Made by a program: the position numbers and the translations under genes. Source: Dechloromonas sp. HYN0024 (GTDB lineage: Bacteria > Pseudomonadota > Gammaproteobacteria > Burkholderiales > Rhodocyclaceae). From it: 64,000 nt of DNA. The notes beneath the pieces are model-generated. The model was not told the origin of the DNA, did no database searches, and saw nothing but the letters and a program-made list of their open reading frames with translations. The stretch spans positions 1,940,501 through 2,004,500 of the forward strand of contig NZ_CP031842.1 of assembly GCF_003441615.1 (NCBI RefSeq), given 5' to 3'. Shown here piece by piece: positions 47,092 through 55,268 of this stretch (the stretch's first letter is position 1; the number at the start of each line of letters is the position of its first letter).

Positions 47092-47904
47092 GTGCGCATC
47101 CTGATTTCATTCAGTCGCCTGCAAACGGCGGCATTGGTCGTGATGTCCTTGCTTTTTCCCCTGGGCACGACAGCCGAAACGATCTCGCTGGGCGGTGTAG
47201 GGTCGCTGACGCCCATCGTCAAGCTGCTGGGTGCCGAGTATGCAAAAAAGAACCCAGGCATCGAGATCAACGTCATCGACCCGCCCATGGGAAGTAGCGG
47301 CGGCCTGCGCGCCCTCGCCGCCGGCAAGACCGATATCGCCCTGTCCGGGCGCATGCCGACAGTCAATGAAGCAGGTCAGGTCAGGCCCTGGCTGCAAACC
47401 CCCCTGGTGCTTGCAACCAGCAGCAAGAGCAAGGGATTGAGCCGAGCCCAGGTCGCCGCAATCTTTGGCGGACAAAAGACCACCTGGGATGACAACACCC
47501 CCATTCGCCTGATCCTGCGCGGCGAGCATGAAACGGAAACCAGGGTGCTGCGCTCGATATCACCCGAGATCGACGCTGCAGTCGCCAATGCCCTGAAACG
47601 CCCCGGCCTGCCGATCGCCGAAAACGATCTGGAGGCAATCGATGCCCTGACCAGAATCAGCGGCTCGCTGGGCACCACCAACCTCGGACTGGTCAAGGTC
47701 AGCGGTGCCCGGCTCACGATCCTGGCGCTCGATGGCGTCCACCCTTCGGTGAAAACGGCCGATGATGGCAGCTACGCCCTGATGCGGAAGTTTTACCTGG
47801 TGACAAAAAGCCCGAGTCCTTCGGCCGCCGCCTTTGTCGCGTGGTTGAATTCCCCTGAGACGCTGGCGCTGGTCGGCAAGTTGGACTACCTGCCACTGCG
47901 ATGA
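47092..47904 (+). CDS. PstS-like periplasmic phosphate-type binding protein
   Basis: A 270-residue protein starting with GTG directly after AGGAGGGGG. It has a signal peptide (MRILISFSRLQTAALVVMSLLFPLGTTA, cleavage before ETISL). The mature part is a type 2 periplasmic binding fold of the PstS-like family: GGVGSLTPIVKLLGAEYAKKNPGIEINV, PMGSSGGLRALAAGKTDIALSGR and SRAQVAAIFGGQKTTWDDNTPIRLILR. No pst transporter gene follows; 10 bases later comes a GGDEF-EAL gene, so it probably acts as a sensor subunit. Confidence 0.88.
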   Translation: MRILISFSRLQTAALVVMSLLFPLGTTAETISLGGVGSLTPIVKLLGAEYAKKNPGIEINVIDPPMGSSGGLRALAAGKTDIALSGRMPTVNEAGQVRPWLQTPLVLATSSKSKGLSRAQVAAIFGGQKTTWDDNTPIRLILRGEHETETRVLRSISPEIDAAVANALKRPGLPIAENDLEAIDALTRISGSLGTTNLGLVKVSGARLTILALDGVHPSVKTADDGSYALMRKFYLVTKSPSPSAAAFVAWLNSPETLALVGKLDYLPLR

Positions 47905-47914
47905 CACGACAACC

Positions 47915-50158
47915 ATGAGTCAGGTGACCATCGAAAATATCGCGGCAGTGAAAATCAACCGAAAACGGTTGCTGATGATAGCCGCCTTGTCCATCCTGCT
48001 GACAGGAATGGGGCTGCCGCTGGTCGTGCTGTTCATCCAGTACAACGATCTGTCAGACCGTGCCCAGCAACTCGCCAACACCCAGGCCGTGCTCGTCGGC
48101 CGCTATGCCAACTGGAATCCGGATGGCTGGCAGTTCAAACCGGAACACATCGAGGTCAGCCTTAAAGGTATCCGGCCCGAGGATACGCGTACGGTCATCG
48201 AGAAAGATGGCGCACCGGTCATGGTGATCGGCGAACCCGTGCCAGGCATGACGCTCGAACGCCAGCAAGCCTTTTCAGTGTATGGCAATACTGCCGGCCA
48301 GGTGCGCGTCATCCATGGTCTTGGCACGCTGCCGCTCATTGCGCTGCTCAGCCTGATCCTCGGCAGCACATTGTGCGGGACACTGTATTGGCTGCTCAGA
48401 AAGTTTGTCATTGGGCCGCTCAATCAGGCCGAACGGATGCGACGCCTTAGCGAGGAACGTCTGGCGGAAAGCAACAAGCACTTTAGCGAAGTGATCGAGT
48501 CGATCCCGGATGCCATTTTTCTCAAGGATGCCGAAAGTCGCTGGCTGGTCACCAACGAGCCAGCCAAGCAGTTGTTCCAGTTGCATGACATTCCGTGGCA
48601 GGGCAAGACCGAAATGGAGTTGGCGGAGCTGCATCCAGAGTTCCGGGCGGCCCATGAAGCGTGCCTAATCGATGATCAAAAAGCCTGGGATAGCGGAAAA
48701 CTCACCATATTCGCAGAAACCGTCGTCGATGAAGACGGCACGCCGCACGACTTCGAAGTGCGCAAGGTGCCGATCTATGATGACCAGCATCAACGCCGGG
48801 GCCTGGTGATCATCGGTCGCGACATTTCTGAACGCAAGCAGGCCGAAGCCAAGATCAACGAACTGGCATTTTTCGACCAACTGACCGGCTTGCCCAACCG
48901 CACCCTCCTGCTCGATCGCCTGAAGCAGATCATGACGGCCAGTTCGCGCAGCGGCAACCATGGCGCGCTGTTGTTGATCGATCTCGACAAATTCAAGACC
49001 CTCAATGACACCCTTGGCCATGACATGGGCAACCTGTTACTGCAACAGGTTGCATCGCGCCTGACAGACTGTGTTCGTGCCGGAGATACGGTGGCACGAC
49101 TGGGTGGCGATGAATTCGTGGTGATGCTGACCAACCTGAGCGGAAACGCAACAGATGCCGCCAGTCAGACGGAAGTTGTTGGCGAAAAGATTCTCACGAC
49201 ACTGAGGCAGACCTACCAGCTCAGAAGTATCCCCTACCACAGCACGCCGAGCATTGGCGTATCGCTCTTCAGCGGTGAGGAGATGGCGATTGACGATCTG
49301 ATGAAACAGGCCGATCTCGCCATGTACAAATCCAAGGAAGCGGGACGCAACGCCTTGCGCTTCTTCGATCTGGACATGGAGCGGGTAGTGATAAAGCGCG
49401 CCGCTCTGGAACACGACCTGCACGAGGCCATCGAGAAAAAGCAGTTCCTGCTTCACTATCAGGCGCAACTGGCTGGTGGGCGGCTGACCGGGGCCGAGGC
49501 TCTGGTGCGCTGGCAGCATCCACAGCGCGGTATGGTATCGCCCGCCGAATTCATTCAACTGGCCGAAGAAACCGGACTGATCCTGCCGCTTGGTCACTGG
49601 GTGCTGGAAACCGCCTGCACTCAACTGGCGATCTGGGCTGACCGACCGGAAATGACCCATCTCACGGTGGCGGTGAATGTCAGCGCCCAGCAGTTCCATC
49701 AGTCCGACTTTGTCGATCAGGTGCTCGAGGTGCTCAGGAAGACCGGAGCCAATCCGCAACGACTGAAGCTGGAACTGACCGAGAGCCTGTTGGTTGCCAA
49801 CGTGAACGAGATTATCGAGAAGATGTTTGCGCTGAAGAGCAAGGGGGTGTGCTTCTCGCTGGATGATTTCGGCACCGGCTATTCGTCGCTGTCTTACCTG
49901 AAGCGCCTGCCGCTGGATCAGTTGAAAATTGACCAGTCGTTTGTCCGCGATGTCCTGATCGATCCCAACGATGCGGCAATCGCCCGGACCGTCATTGCCC
50001 TGGCTCAGAACCTGGGACTCGGCGTCATCGCCGAAGGGGTGGAGACCGAGGCACAGCGAGACTTTCTGGCCAGTGCGGGCTGCCATGCCTATCAGGGCTA
50101 TTTCTTCAGCCGGCCGCTACCTCCGGACGGGTTTGAAATTTTCGCTAGCCAAGCCTGA
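47915..50158 (+). CDS. Membrane GGDEF-EAL protein with PAS domain
   Basis: A 747-residue c-di-GMP enzyme: TM1 (LLMIAALSILLTGMGLPLVVLF), a periplasmic domain of about 85 residues, TM2 (LPLIALLSLILGSTLCGTLYWLL), PAS/PAC (VIESIPDAIFLKDAESRWLV to DISERKQAE), GGDEF with an intact RLGGDEF site, and EAL with the full set of catalytic motifs (AEALVRW, NVSAQQF, ELTES, DDFGTGYSS, LKIDQSFV, EGVET). Both cyclase and phosphodiesterase activity are possible. No RxxD inhibitory site (RLTD..RAGD) is certain. The upstream binding protein suggests ligand-controlled turnover. Confidence 0.93.
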   Translation: MSQVTIENIAAVKINRKRLLMIAALSILLTGMGLPLVVLFIQYNDLSDRAQQLANTQAVLVGRYANWNPDGWQFKPEHIEVSLKGIRPEDTRTVIEKDGAPVMVIGEPVPGMTLERQQAFSVYGNTAGQVRVIHGLGTLPLIALLSLILGSTLCGTLYWLLRKFVIGPLNQAERMRRLSEERLAESNKHFSEVIESIPDAIFLKDAESRWLVTNEPAKQLFQLHDIPWQGKTEMELAELHPEFRAAHEACLIDDQKAWDSGKLTIFAETVVDEDGTPHDFEVRKVPIYDDQHQRRGLVIIGRDISERKQAEAKINELAFFDQLTGLPNRTLLLDRLKQIMTASSRSGNHGALLLIDLDKFKTLNDTLGHDMGNLLLQQVASRLTDCVRAGDTVARLGGDEFVVMLTNLSGNATDAASQTEVVGEKILTTLRQTYQLRSIPYHSTPSIGVSLFSGEEMAIDDLMKQADLAMYKSKEAGRNALRFFDLDMERVVIKRAALEHDLHEAIEKKQFLLHYQAQLAGGRLTGAEALVRWQHPQRGMVSPAEFIQLAEETGLILPLGHWVLETACTQLAIWADRPEMTHLTVAVNVSAQQFHQSDFVDQVLEVLRKTGANPQRLKLELTESLLVANVNEIIEKMFALKSKGVCFSLDDFGTGYSSLSYLKRLPLDQLKIDQSFVRDVLIDPNDAAIARTVIALAQNLGLGVIAEGVETEAQRDFLASAGCHAYQGYFFSRPLPPDGFEIFASQA

Positions 50159-50271
50159 GGTAGCGCGCAGACCAAGCATCCGGGATTGATGAATTGCCCC
50201 GCTGCGCAACTAGGTTGGCACTTCCGGCAAAGCAAGCAAACGATTGGCCGAAGGCTCGTGCTGGCTTGGGC

Positions 50272-50505
50272 CTAATCACCCGTGACCGGCAGCGGCGGTT
50301 GTGGCCGACTCATGACATAGAGTACGCCGGCGCAGGCACCTAGAAAAGCCACCGTCGCCAAGGCACTGGGCACCCAGCTATCGGCCGGCCCCCGCGCCGT
50401 CAACAACCAAATGAACAGACCAAAGGCCGGCAGCGTCAGCAAGGCACAGAACGCGGCAGTGGCGAGCGCCACTTTTTGCCCGATATGTCGTTTCGGTTTG
50501 CTCAC
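50272..50505 (-). CDS. Small two-helix membrane protein
   Basis: A 77-residue protein with a basic N-terminus (MSKPKRHIGQK), two hydrophobic segments (VALATAAFCALLTLPAFGLFIWLL and VPSALATVAFLGACAGVLYVM) and a Pro-rich tail. Its GTG start overlaps the stop of the secretin-N-domain gene (GTGA), so it is translationally coupled. No family recognised; coupling suggests it works with the periplasmic partner. Confidence 0.7.
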   Translation of the reverse strand: MSKPKRHIGQKVALATAAFCALLTLPAFGLFIWLLTARGPADSWVPSALATVAFLGACAGVLYVMSRPQPPLPVTGD

Positions 50506-51299
50506 TCGACTTCCTCTACCATCAGCCAGATTGAGCGATTGTCACGGGCGTCGCTGGTTGAAAGGGTGCTGGCGCCGCCCTGGTTGCCACTGGCCTGACG
50601 ACCGCTGCCGCCCAGTTCTATCCACTCACCGAGGCGTCCGGAGACGGTCGTCGACAGGCGCTGGTTGTTGATGCTGCCGTAGCCGCCCTGCGTTGCTGCC
50701 TGCTGGCTGATGTCGAGCCTTACCCGGTCGCCGTTGACCCGTGGCACGGCGTAGAAGCCGCGACCGACATCGTGATACACCATGGTTTCGTTAATCACTG
50801 CGCCACCGGGACCGACGACCACCTGACGCATCGGGATGGGCAGGGAGCGACCAACCTGAATAAAGGCCTGACCACCATCGACGGTCTGCACCATCTGCGC
50901 GGCGCTATCGCTGCGGATGCTCTTGGTGTCCCAGACCGTTGCCGAGCCACTGCTGCGCCGGGTGCTGCCAAGGACGACCTGACCATTCGCCTGGATGCCG
51001 CGAGAATTGTCTTCAGCCTGACGATTCTGTGAAACGCGGATGATCAGACGGCGGGTCGGTGTATCAATGGCAGCCAGCGCCCGCTTGATGTCGGCCCGGT
51101 TGCGCGGGGAGGCCTTGAGGAAAATCTGGTTGTTCATGCCGCTCAACGTGCCCCCCGGTTCCAGCAGTGGCATCAGGGCGGGGAGCACCTCGTCGGCACT
51201 CTTGCTGCGCAGTTCGATGATTTCAACTTGTTGGGCGGCGACCAGTCCGCCCCAGAGGATGATGGCTACGGTCAGCAGGGCTTTCAGGGCAGTTCGCAC
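50502..51299 (-). CDS. Periplasmic protein with a secretin N (STN-like) domain
   Basis: A 265-residue protein with signal peptide MRTALKALLTVAIILWGGLVAAQ. Residues 25-90 (VEIIELRSKSADEVLPALMPLLEPGGTLSGMNNQIFLKASPRNRADIKRALAAID) are a secretin N1-type domain. A beta-rich region follows (ALPIPM..., VNGDRVRLDISQQAA). It has no secretin pore domain. Start GTG 51299 is preferred because GAGGAG lies just upstream; the frame opens at 51323 inside zapE. Probably an accessory periplasmic protein; its partner is unknown. Confidence 0.75.
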   Translation of the reverse strand: MRTALKALLTVAIILWGGLVAAQQVEIIELRSKSADEVLPALMPLLEPGGTLSGMNNQIFLKASPRNRADIKRALAAIDTPTRRLIIRVSQNRQAEDNSRGIQANGQVVLGSTRRSSGSATVWDTKSIRSDSAAQMVQTVDGGQAFIQVGRSLPIPMRQVVVGPGGAVINETMVYHDVGRGFYAVPRVNGDRVRLDISQQAATQGGYGSINNQRLSTTVSGRLGEWIELGGSGRQASGNQGGASTLSTSDARDNRSIWLMVEEVE

Positions 51300-51309
51300 A
51301 GCGGGCTCC

Positions 51310-52428
51310 TCAGGGCGCGACAATATGCGGCAGGGCCAGATATTCGCGCGAATTCATTTCGGTCAGGCGACTGACTGTACGCTTGAATTCGCTGGCCTGG
51401 GTACCTTCGGTATACAGATCGTCAGCGGCGCAGTCAGCAGTGATGATCAATTTGACCTTGTTGTCGTAGAAAACATCGACCAGCCAGGTAAAGCGGCGCG
51501 CTTCCGAAGCCTGGTGGGTGGTCATTTTCGGAACATGCGAGAGCAAAACCGTATGGTAGGCGCGGGAAATTTCGAGGTAGTCGTTCTGCGAACGGGGGCC
51601 GCCGCACAGGGTCTGAAAATCGAACCAGATGACACCGTGGCCACGGCGGACGGTGTCGATATTGCGTCCGAGCACCTCGATCTGGCCACCCTTCTTGCCT
51701 TCTTCGCCAGCCACCATGCGGAAATAGTCGAGCATTTTTGCTTCTGCCGCCAGGTCTGCCGGATGGTGAAAGATTTCGACCTGCTCAAGCGCCCGCAGGC
51801 GGTAATCAACACCGGAATCAACCTCGTAGACATCGAGATTCTTTTTCAGCAAGGCAATGGCCGGGAGGAAACTTTCCCGGTGCAGGCCATTCGGATAGAG
51901 CATGTCGGGCGGATAGTTCGACGTCATGACCACAATGACGCCGTTGGCGAACAAGCCATCGAGCAGGCGACCGAGAATCATGGCATCGGCGATATCGGAG
52001 ACATGGAACTCGTCGAAACAGAGCAGGCGGACATCCTTGGCGATGGCTTCGGCCAGGCGCAGCATGGGGTCGGGCTCACCCTTGTATTTATCGAGATCGC
52101 GGTGGATCTGCTGCATGAAGGAATGGAAATGCAGGCGCTTCTTCCGGCGATAGGGGACCGAGTCGTAGAAGCAGTCCATAAGAAAACTCTTGCCGCGCCC
52201 GACGCCACCCCAGAAATAGATGCCTTTCGGCGGGGTCGGGGGCGATAGCAGGCGCTTGAAGGTACTGCGCCGGTTGACCTTGAAGGCGAGGAGATTGCCG
52301 TACAGGTTCTGCAGCGCATTGGCGGCCGTCATCTGGGCGGCATCGGCCATGTAGCCGCGGGCATCGAGCAAGTTCTGGTAGGCGTCGAGCATGCCCTGAG
52401 CAGCGACATTAAGTTTCTTATGCGGCAT
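51310..52428 (-). CDS. zapE: Cell division ATPase ZapE (AFG1-like)
   Basis: ZapE is an AFG1-like P-loop ATPase that acts on FtsZ at the septum under stress. The 372-residue protein has Walker A WGGVGRGKSFLMD, Walker B LLCFDEFHVSDIADAM, sensor VVMTSNYPPDMLYPNGLHRESFLPAI, and RRFTWLVDVFYDNKVKLI. The family is also close to mitochondrial Afg1. It is on the minus strand after the lpdA terminator. Confidence 0.92.
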   Translation of the reverse strand: MPHKKLNVAAQGMLDAYQNLLDARGYMADAAQMTAANALQNLYGNLLAFKVNRRSTFKRLLSPPTPPKGIYFWGGVGRGKSFLMDCFYDSVPYRRKKRLHFHSFMQQIHRDLDKYKGEPDPMLRLAEAIAKDVRLLCFDEFHVSDIADAMILGRLLDGLFANGVIVVMTSNYPPDMLYPNGLHRESFLPAIALLKKNLDVYEVDSGVDYRLRALEQVEIFHHPADLAAEAKMLDYFRMVAGEEGKKGGQIEVLGRNIDTVRRGHGVIWFDFQTLCGGPRSQNDYLEISRAYHTVLLSHVPKMTTHQASEARRFTWLVDVFYDNKVKLIITADCAADDLYTEGTQASEFKRTVSRLTEMNSREYLALPHIVAP

Positions 52429-52464
52429 CTTGGAAATTCAAGGTTGGGGAGAGTCGTATTCTGC

Positions 52465-52504
52465 CAAAAAAATAAAGGCGGGTGCGTTTCCGCAACCCGC
52501 CTTT
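52465..52504 (-). terminator. Intrinsic terminator after lpdA
   Basis: A 10-bp stem plus 3 more pairs across a one-base bulge (52474-52486 with 52491-52504) is followed on the minus strand by a T-rich run (A-rich at 52465-52476). It ends the TCA gene chain before zapE. Confidence 0.85.
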
Positions 52505-52523
52505 CAGGCAAACGCTTGGCCGA

Positions 52524-53948
52524 TTAGAAGTTCAGCGTCCGCTTATCGCAAGCCAGAGCGGCTTCGTGCACGGTCTCCGACAGAGTCGGATGAGCGTGGC
52601 AGATGCGCGCCAGATCTTCGGAAGCACCACCGAACTCCATCGCCACAACGGCTTCGGCAATGATTTCGGAAGCGTTGGCGCCGATGATGTGCACGCCGAG
52701 GATACGGTCGGTTTCCTTACAGGCCAGCATCTTGACGAAGCCGGACGGATCGCCCATGCCCAGCGCCCGGCCATTGGCCAGGAAGGGCACCTTGCCCGCC
52801 TTGTAGGCAACGCCTTCGGCCTTGAGCTGCTGCTCGGTCTTGCCGACCCAGGCGATTTCCGGCGAGGTGTAGATGACCCAGGGAATGGTATCGAAATTGC
52901 AGTGGCCAGCCTGGCCTGCCATCAGTTCGGCAACCATCACACCTTCTTCATGCGCCTTGTGGGCCAGCATCGGACCACGCACGACGTCACCAATTGCCCA
53001 GACACCCGGCAAATTGGTCTTGCAGTGGCCGTCGACTTCGACGAAACCACGCGCATCGAGCTTGAGGCCGACGCCGTCGGCATTGAGGCCGTCGGTGTTG
53101 GGGAGGCGGCCGATGGAGACGATCAGGCGATCGGCATCGAGCTTCTGCGCCTTGCCATCCTTGTCGGTGTAGGCGATGGAAACCGATTTCTTGGTTGCCT
53201 TGATGTCGCCAATCTTGACGCCCATCTGGATATTGAGGCCCTGCTTGGTGAACAGCTTGAGGGCTTCCTTGGCGACGTCGACATCGGCGGCAGCCAGGAA
53301 ATCCGGCATGGCTTCAAGAACGGTGACTTCGGAACCAACACGACGCCAGACCGAACCCATTTCCAGACCAATGACGCCGGCACCGATGATGGCCAGCTTC
53401 TTCGGCACTGATTCCTGATTCAGGGCACCTTCGTTGTCCATGACGATCTTCTGGTCAACCGGCAGGTTCGGCAGGTGACGGGCCTTGGAGCCGGTGGCGA
53501 CGATGACCTGCTTGGCCAGCACTTCTTCGGCGCCAACCTTGACCTTCCAGTAGTCGCCTTCCTTGCCGACGAAGGAACCATGACCGGCCAGGAAAGTAAC
53601 CTTGTTTTTCTTGAGCAGCATCTTGATGCCCGAGGTCAGCTGATTGACCACGCCATCCTTGCGCGCCTTCATGACCGGCACGTCGATGGTGGCCTTGCCG
53701 ACCTTGATGCCCTGCGCTTCGAAGCTATGGTTGGCTTCCTCGAACAGGTGTGAGGTGTGCAGCAGTGCCTTGGACGGAATACAACCGACGTTCAGGCAGG
53801 TGCCGCCGAGACGCGGCTCGCCCTTGGGGTCGGCATAGGGATTGGATTCGGCGCAGGCGGCCGTGAAGCCGAGTTGCGAGGCGCGAATGGCAGCGATGTA
53901 ACCGCCAGGACCGCCACCGATAACGAGCACGTCAAATTGCTGAGACAT
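52524..53948 (-). CDS. lpdA: Dihydrolipoyl dehydrogenase LpdA
   Basis: E3 of the 2-oxoglutarate dehydrogenase complex, which reoxidises the lipoyl arm with FAD and NAD. The 474-residue protein has FAD site [19 protein letters not shown], redox-active disulfide [16 protein letters not shown] site [34 protein letters not shown] and the C-terminal catalytic His in CHAHPTLSE. It lies 75 bases after odhB, with a terminator-like hairpin in between, so it may be partly independent. Confidence 0.95.
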   Translation of the reverse strand: MSQQFDVLVIGGGPGGYIAAIRASQLGFTAACAESNPYADPKGEPRLGGTCLNVGCIPSKALLHTSHLFEEANHSFEAQGIKVGKATIDVPVMKARKDGVVNQLTSGIKMLLKKNKVTFLAGHGSFVGKEGDYWKVKVGAEEVLAKQVIVATGSKARHLPNLPVDQKIVMDNEGALNQESVPKKLAIIGAGVIGLEMGSVWRRVGSEVTVLEAMPDFLAAADVDVAKEALKLFTKQGLNIQMGVKIGDIKATKKSVSIAYTDKDGKAQKLDADRLIVSIGRLPNTDGLNADGVGLKLDARGFVEVDGHCKTNLPGVWAIGDVVRGPMLAHKAHEEGVMVAELMAGQAGHCNFDTIPWVIYTSPEIAWVGKTEQQLKAEGVAYKAGKVPFLANGRALGMGDPSGFVKMLACKETDRILGVHIIGANASEIIAEAVVAMEFGGASEDLARICHAHPTLSETVHEAALACDKRTLNF

Positions 53949-53976
53949 GGGTAAACCTTTCAGATTTCAGATGTGC

Positions 53977-54010
53977 AAAAGCGCCAGCGCCCTGTGCGGG
54001 ACGCTGGCGC
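53977..54010 (-). terminator. Hairpin between odhB and lpdA
   Basis: Stem GCGCCAGCG with its complement (53981-53989, 54002-54010), extended by CC/GG after one mismatch, and a short T4 run on the minus strand. It would only attenuate transcription into lpdA. Confidence 0.55.
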
Positions 54011-54023
54011 CGGCAAACGTCGA

Positions 54024-55244
54024 TCAGACGCCGAGCAGCAGACGCGACGGATCTTCCAGCGCTTCCTTCATGGTCACCAGACCGAGGACGGCTTCGCGGC
54101 CGTCGATGATGCGGTGATCGTAGGACATGGCCAGATAGTTCATCGGACGCACAACGACTTGACCGTTCTCAACCATGGCGCGGTCCTTCGTGGCGTGGAT
54201 GCCGAGAATGGCCGATTGCGGCGGATTGATGATCGGGGTGGACATCATGGAACCGAAGATGCCGCCGTTCGAGATCGAGAAGGTGCCGCCGGTCAGGTCT
54301 TCGATGGACAGCTTGCCATCCTTGGCCTTGGCGCCAAATTCGGCGATCTTCTTTTCGATTTCGGCGATGCTCATCTGGTCCGCATTGCGGATGATCGGCA
54401 CGACCAGACCACGCGGCGAACCGACAGCGATACCGATGTCGATGAAGCCGTGATAGACGATGTCATTGCCATCAACCGAGGCGTTGAGGATGGGGAACTT
54501 CTGCAGGGCGGCGCAGGCAGCCTTGACGAAGAAACCCATGAAGCCGAGGCGAACGCCGTGGGCCTTCTCGAACTTCTCGCCGTACTGCTTGCGCAGCGCC
54601 ATCATCGGACCCATATTCACTTCGTTGAACGTGGTCAGGATGGCGTTGGTCTGCTGCGATTGCAGCAGACGCTCGGCGATACGGGCGCGTAGGCGGGACA
54701 TCGGGACGCGCTGTTCGGTGCGATCACCCAGGGCAACGGCGGTGGCCGGTGCGGAGATGGCAGCGGCCTTGGCGGCCGGAGCAGCCGGGATGGCCTTCGG
54801 TGCAGCAGCAACGGCATCTTCCTTGGTAACGCGACCGCCACGGCCGGAACCAGCGACGTCAGCGGCAGCAACACCCTTTTCGTCGAGGATCTTGCGGGCC
54901 GACGGGCTGGCCGTACCGGCAGGCGCGGCAGCAGCAGCGACCGGCGCAGCAGCAGCGGCTGCCTTCGGTGCTTCGGCAGCCGGAGCAGCGGCACCAGCCT
55001 TGGCTTCGGTATCGATGCGGGCAATCAGTTCGCCAGAAACAACCGTCTCGCCGTCAGCCTTGACGATTTCGACGAGAACACCAGCGCCCGGCGACGGAAC
55101 TTCGAGAACAACCTTGTCGGTTTCGATATCGATCAGGATTTCGTCGCGTGCGACGGCATCGCCGATCTTCTTTTTCCAGGATGCGAGCGTGCCTTCGGCA
55201 ACGGACTCGGAAAGCTGGGGAACTTGGACTTCGATAATGCTCAT
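54024..55244 (-). CDS. odhB: Dihydrolipoyl succinyltransferase (E2 of 2-oxoglutarate dehydrogenase)
   Basis: A 406-residue E2 (OdhB/SucB) that forms the complex core and transfers succinyl to CoA. One N-terminal lipoyl domain (lipoyl Lys in [17 protein letters not shown]), an Ala/Pro-rich linker, a peripheral subunit-binding domain ([30 protein letters not shown]) and a catalytic domain with [13 protein letters not shown] (catalytic His and Asp). It is 24 bases after odhA. Confidence 0.95.
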   Translation of the reverse strand: MSIIEVQVPQLSESVAEGTLASWKKKIGDAVARDEILIDIETDKVVLEVPSPGAGVLVEIVKADGETVVSGELIARIDTEAKAGAAAPAAEAPKAAAAAAPVAAAAAPAGTASPSARKILDEKGVAAADVAGSGRGGRVTKEDAVAAAPKAIPAAPAAKAAAISAPATAVALGDRTEQRVPMSRLRARIAERLLQSQQTNAILTTFNEVNMGPMMALRKQYGEKFEKAHGVRLGFMGFFVKAACAALQKFPILNASVDGNDIVYHGFIDIGIAVGSPRGLVVPIIRNADQMSIAEIEKKIAEFGAKAKDGKLSIEDLTGGTFSISNGGIFGSMMSTPIINPPQSAILGIHATKDRAMVENGQVVVRPMNYLAMSYDHRIIDGREAVLGLVTMKEALEDPSRLLLGV

Positions 55245-55268
55245 AGTGACTCCACTCTGCTCTAGTTA

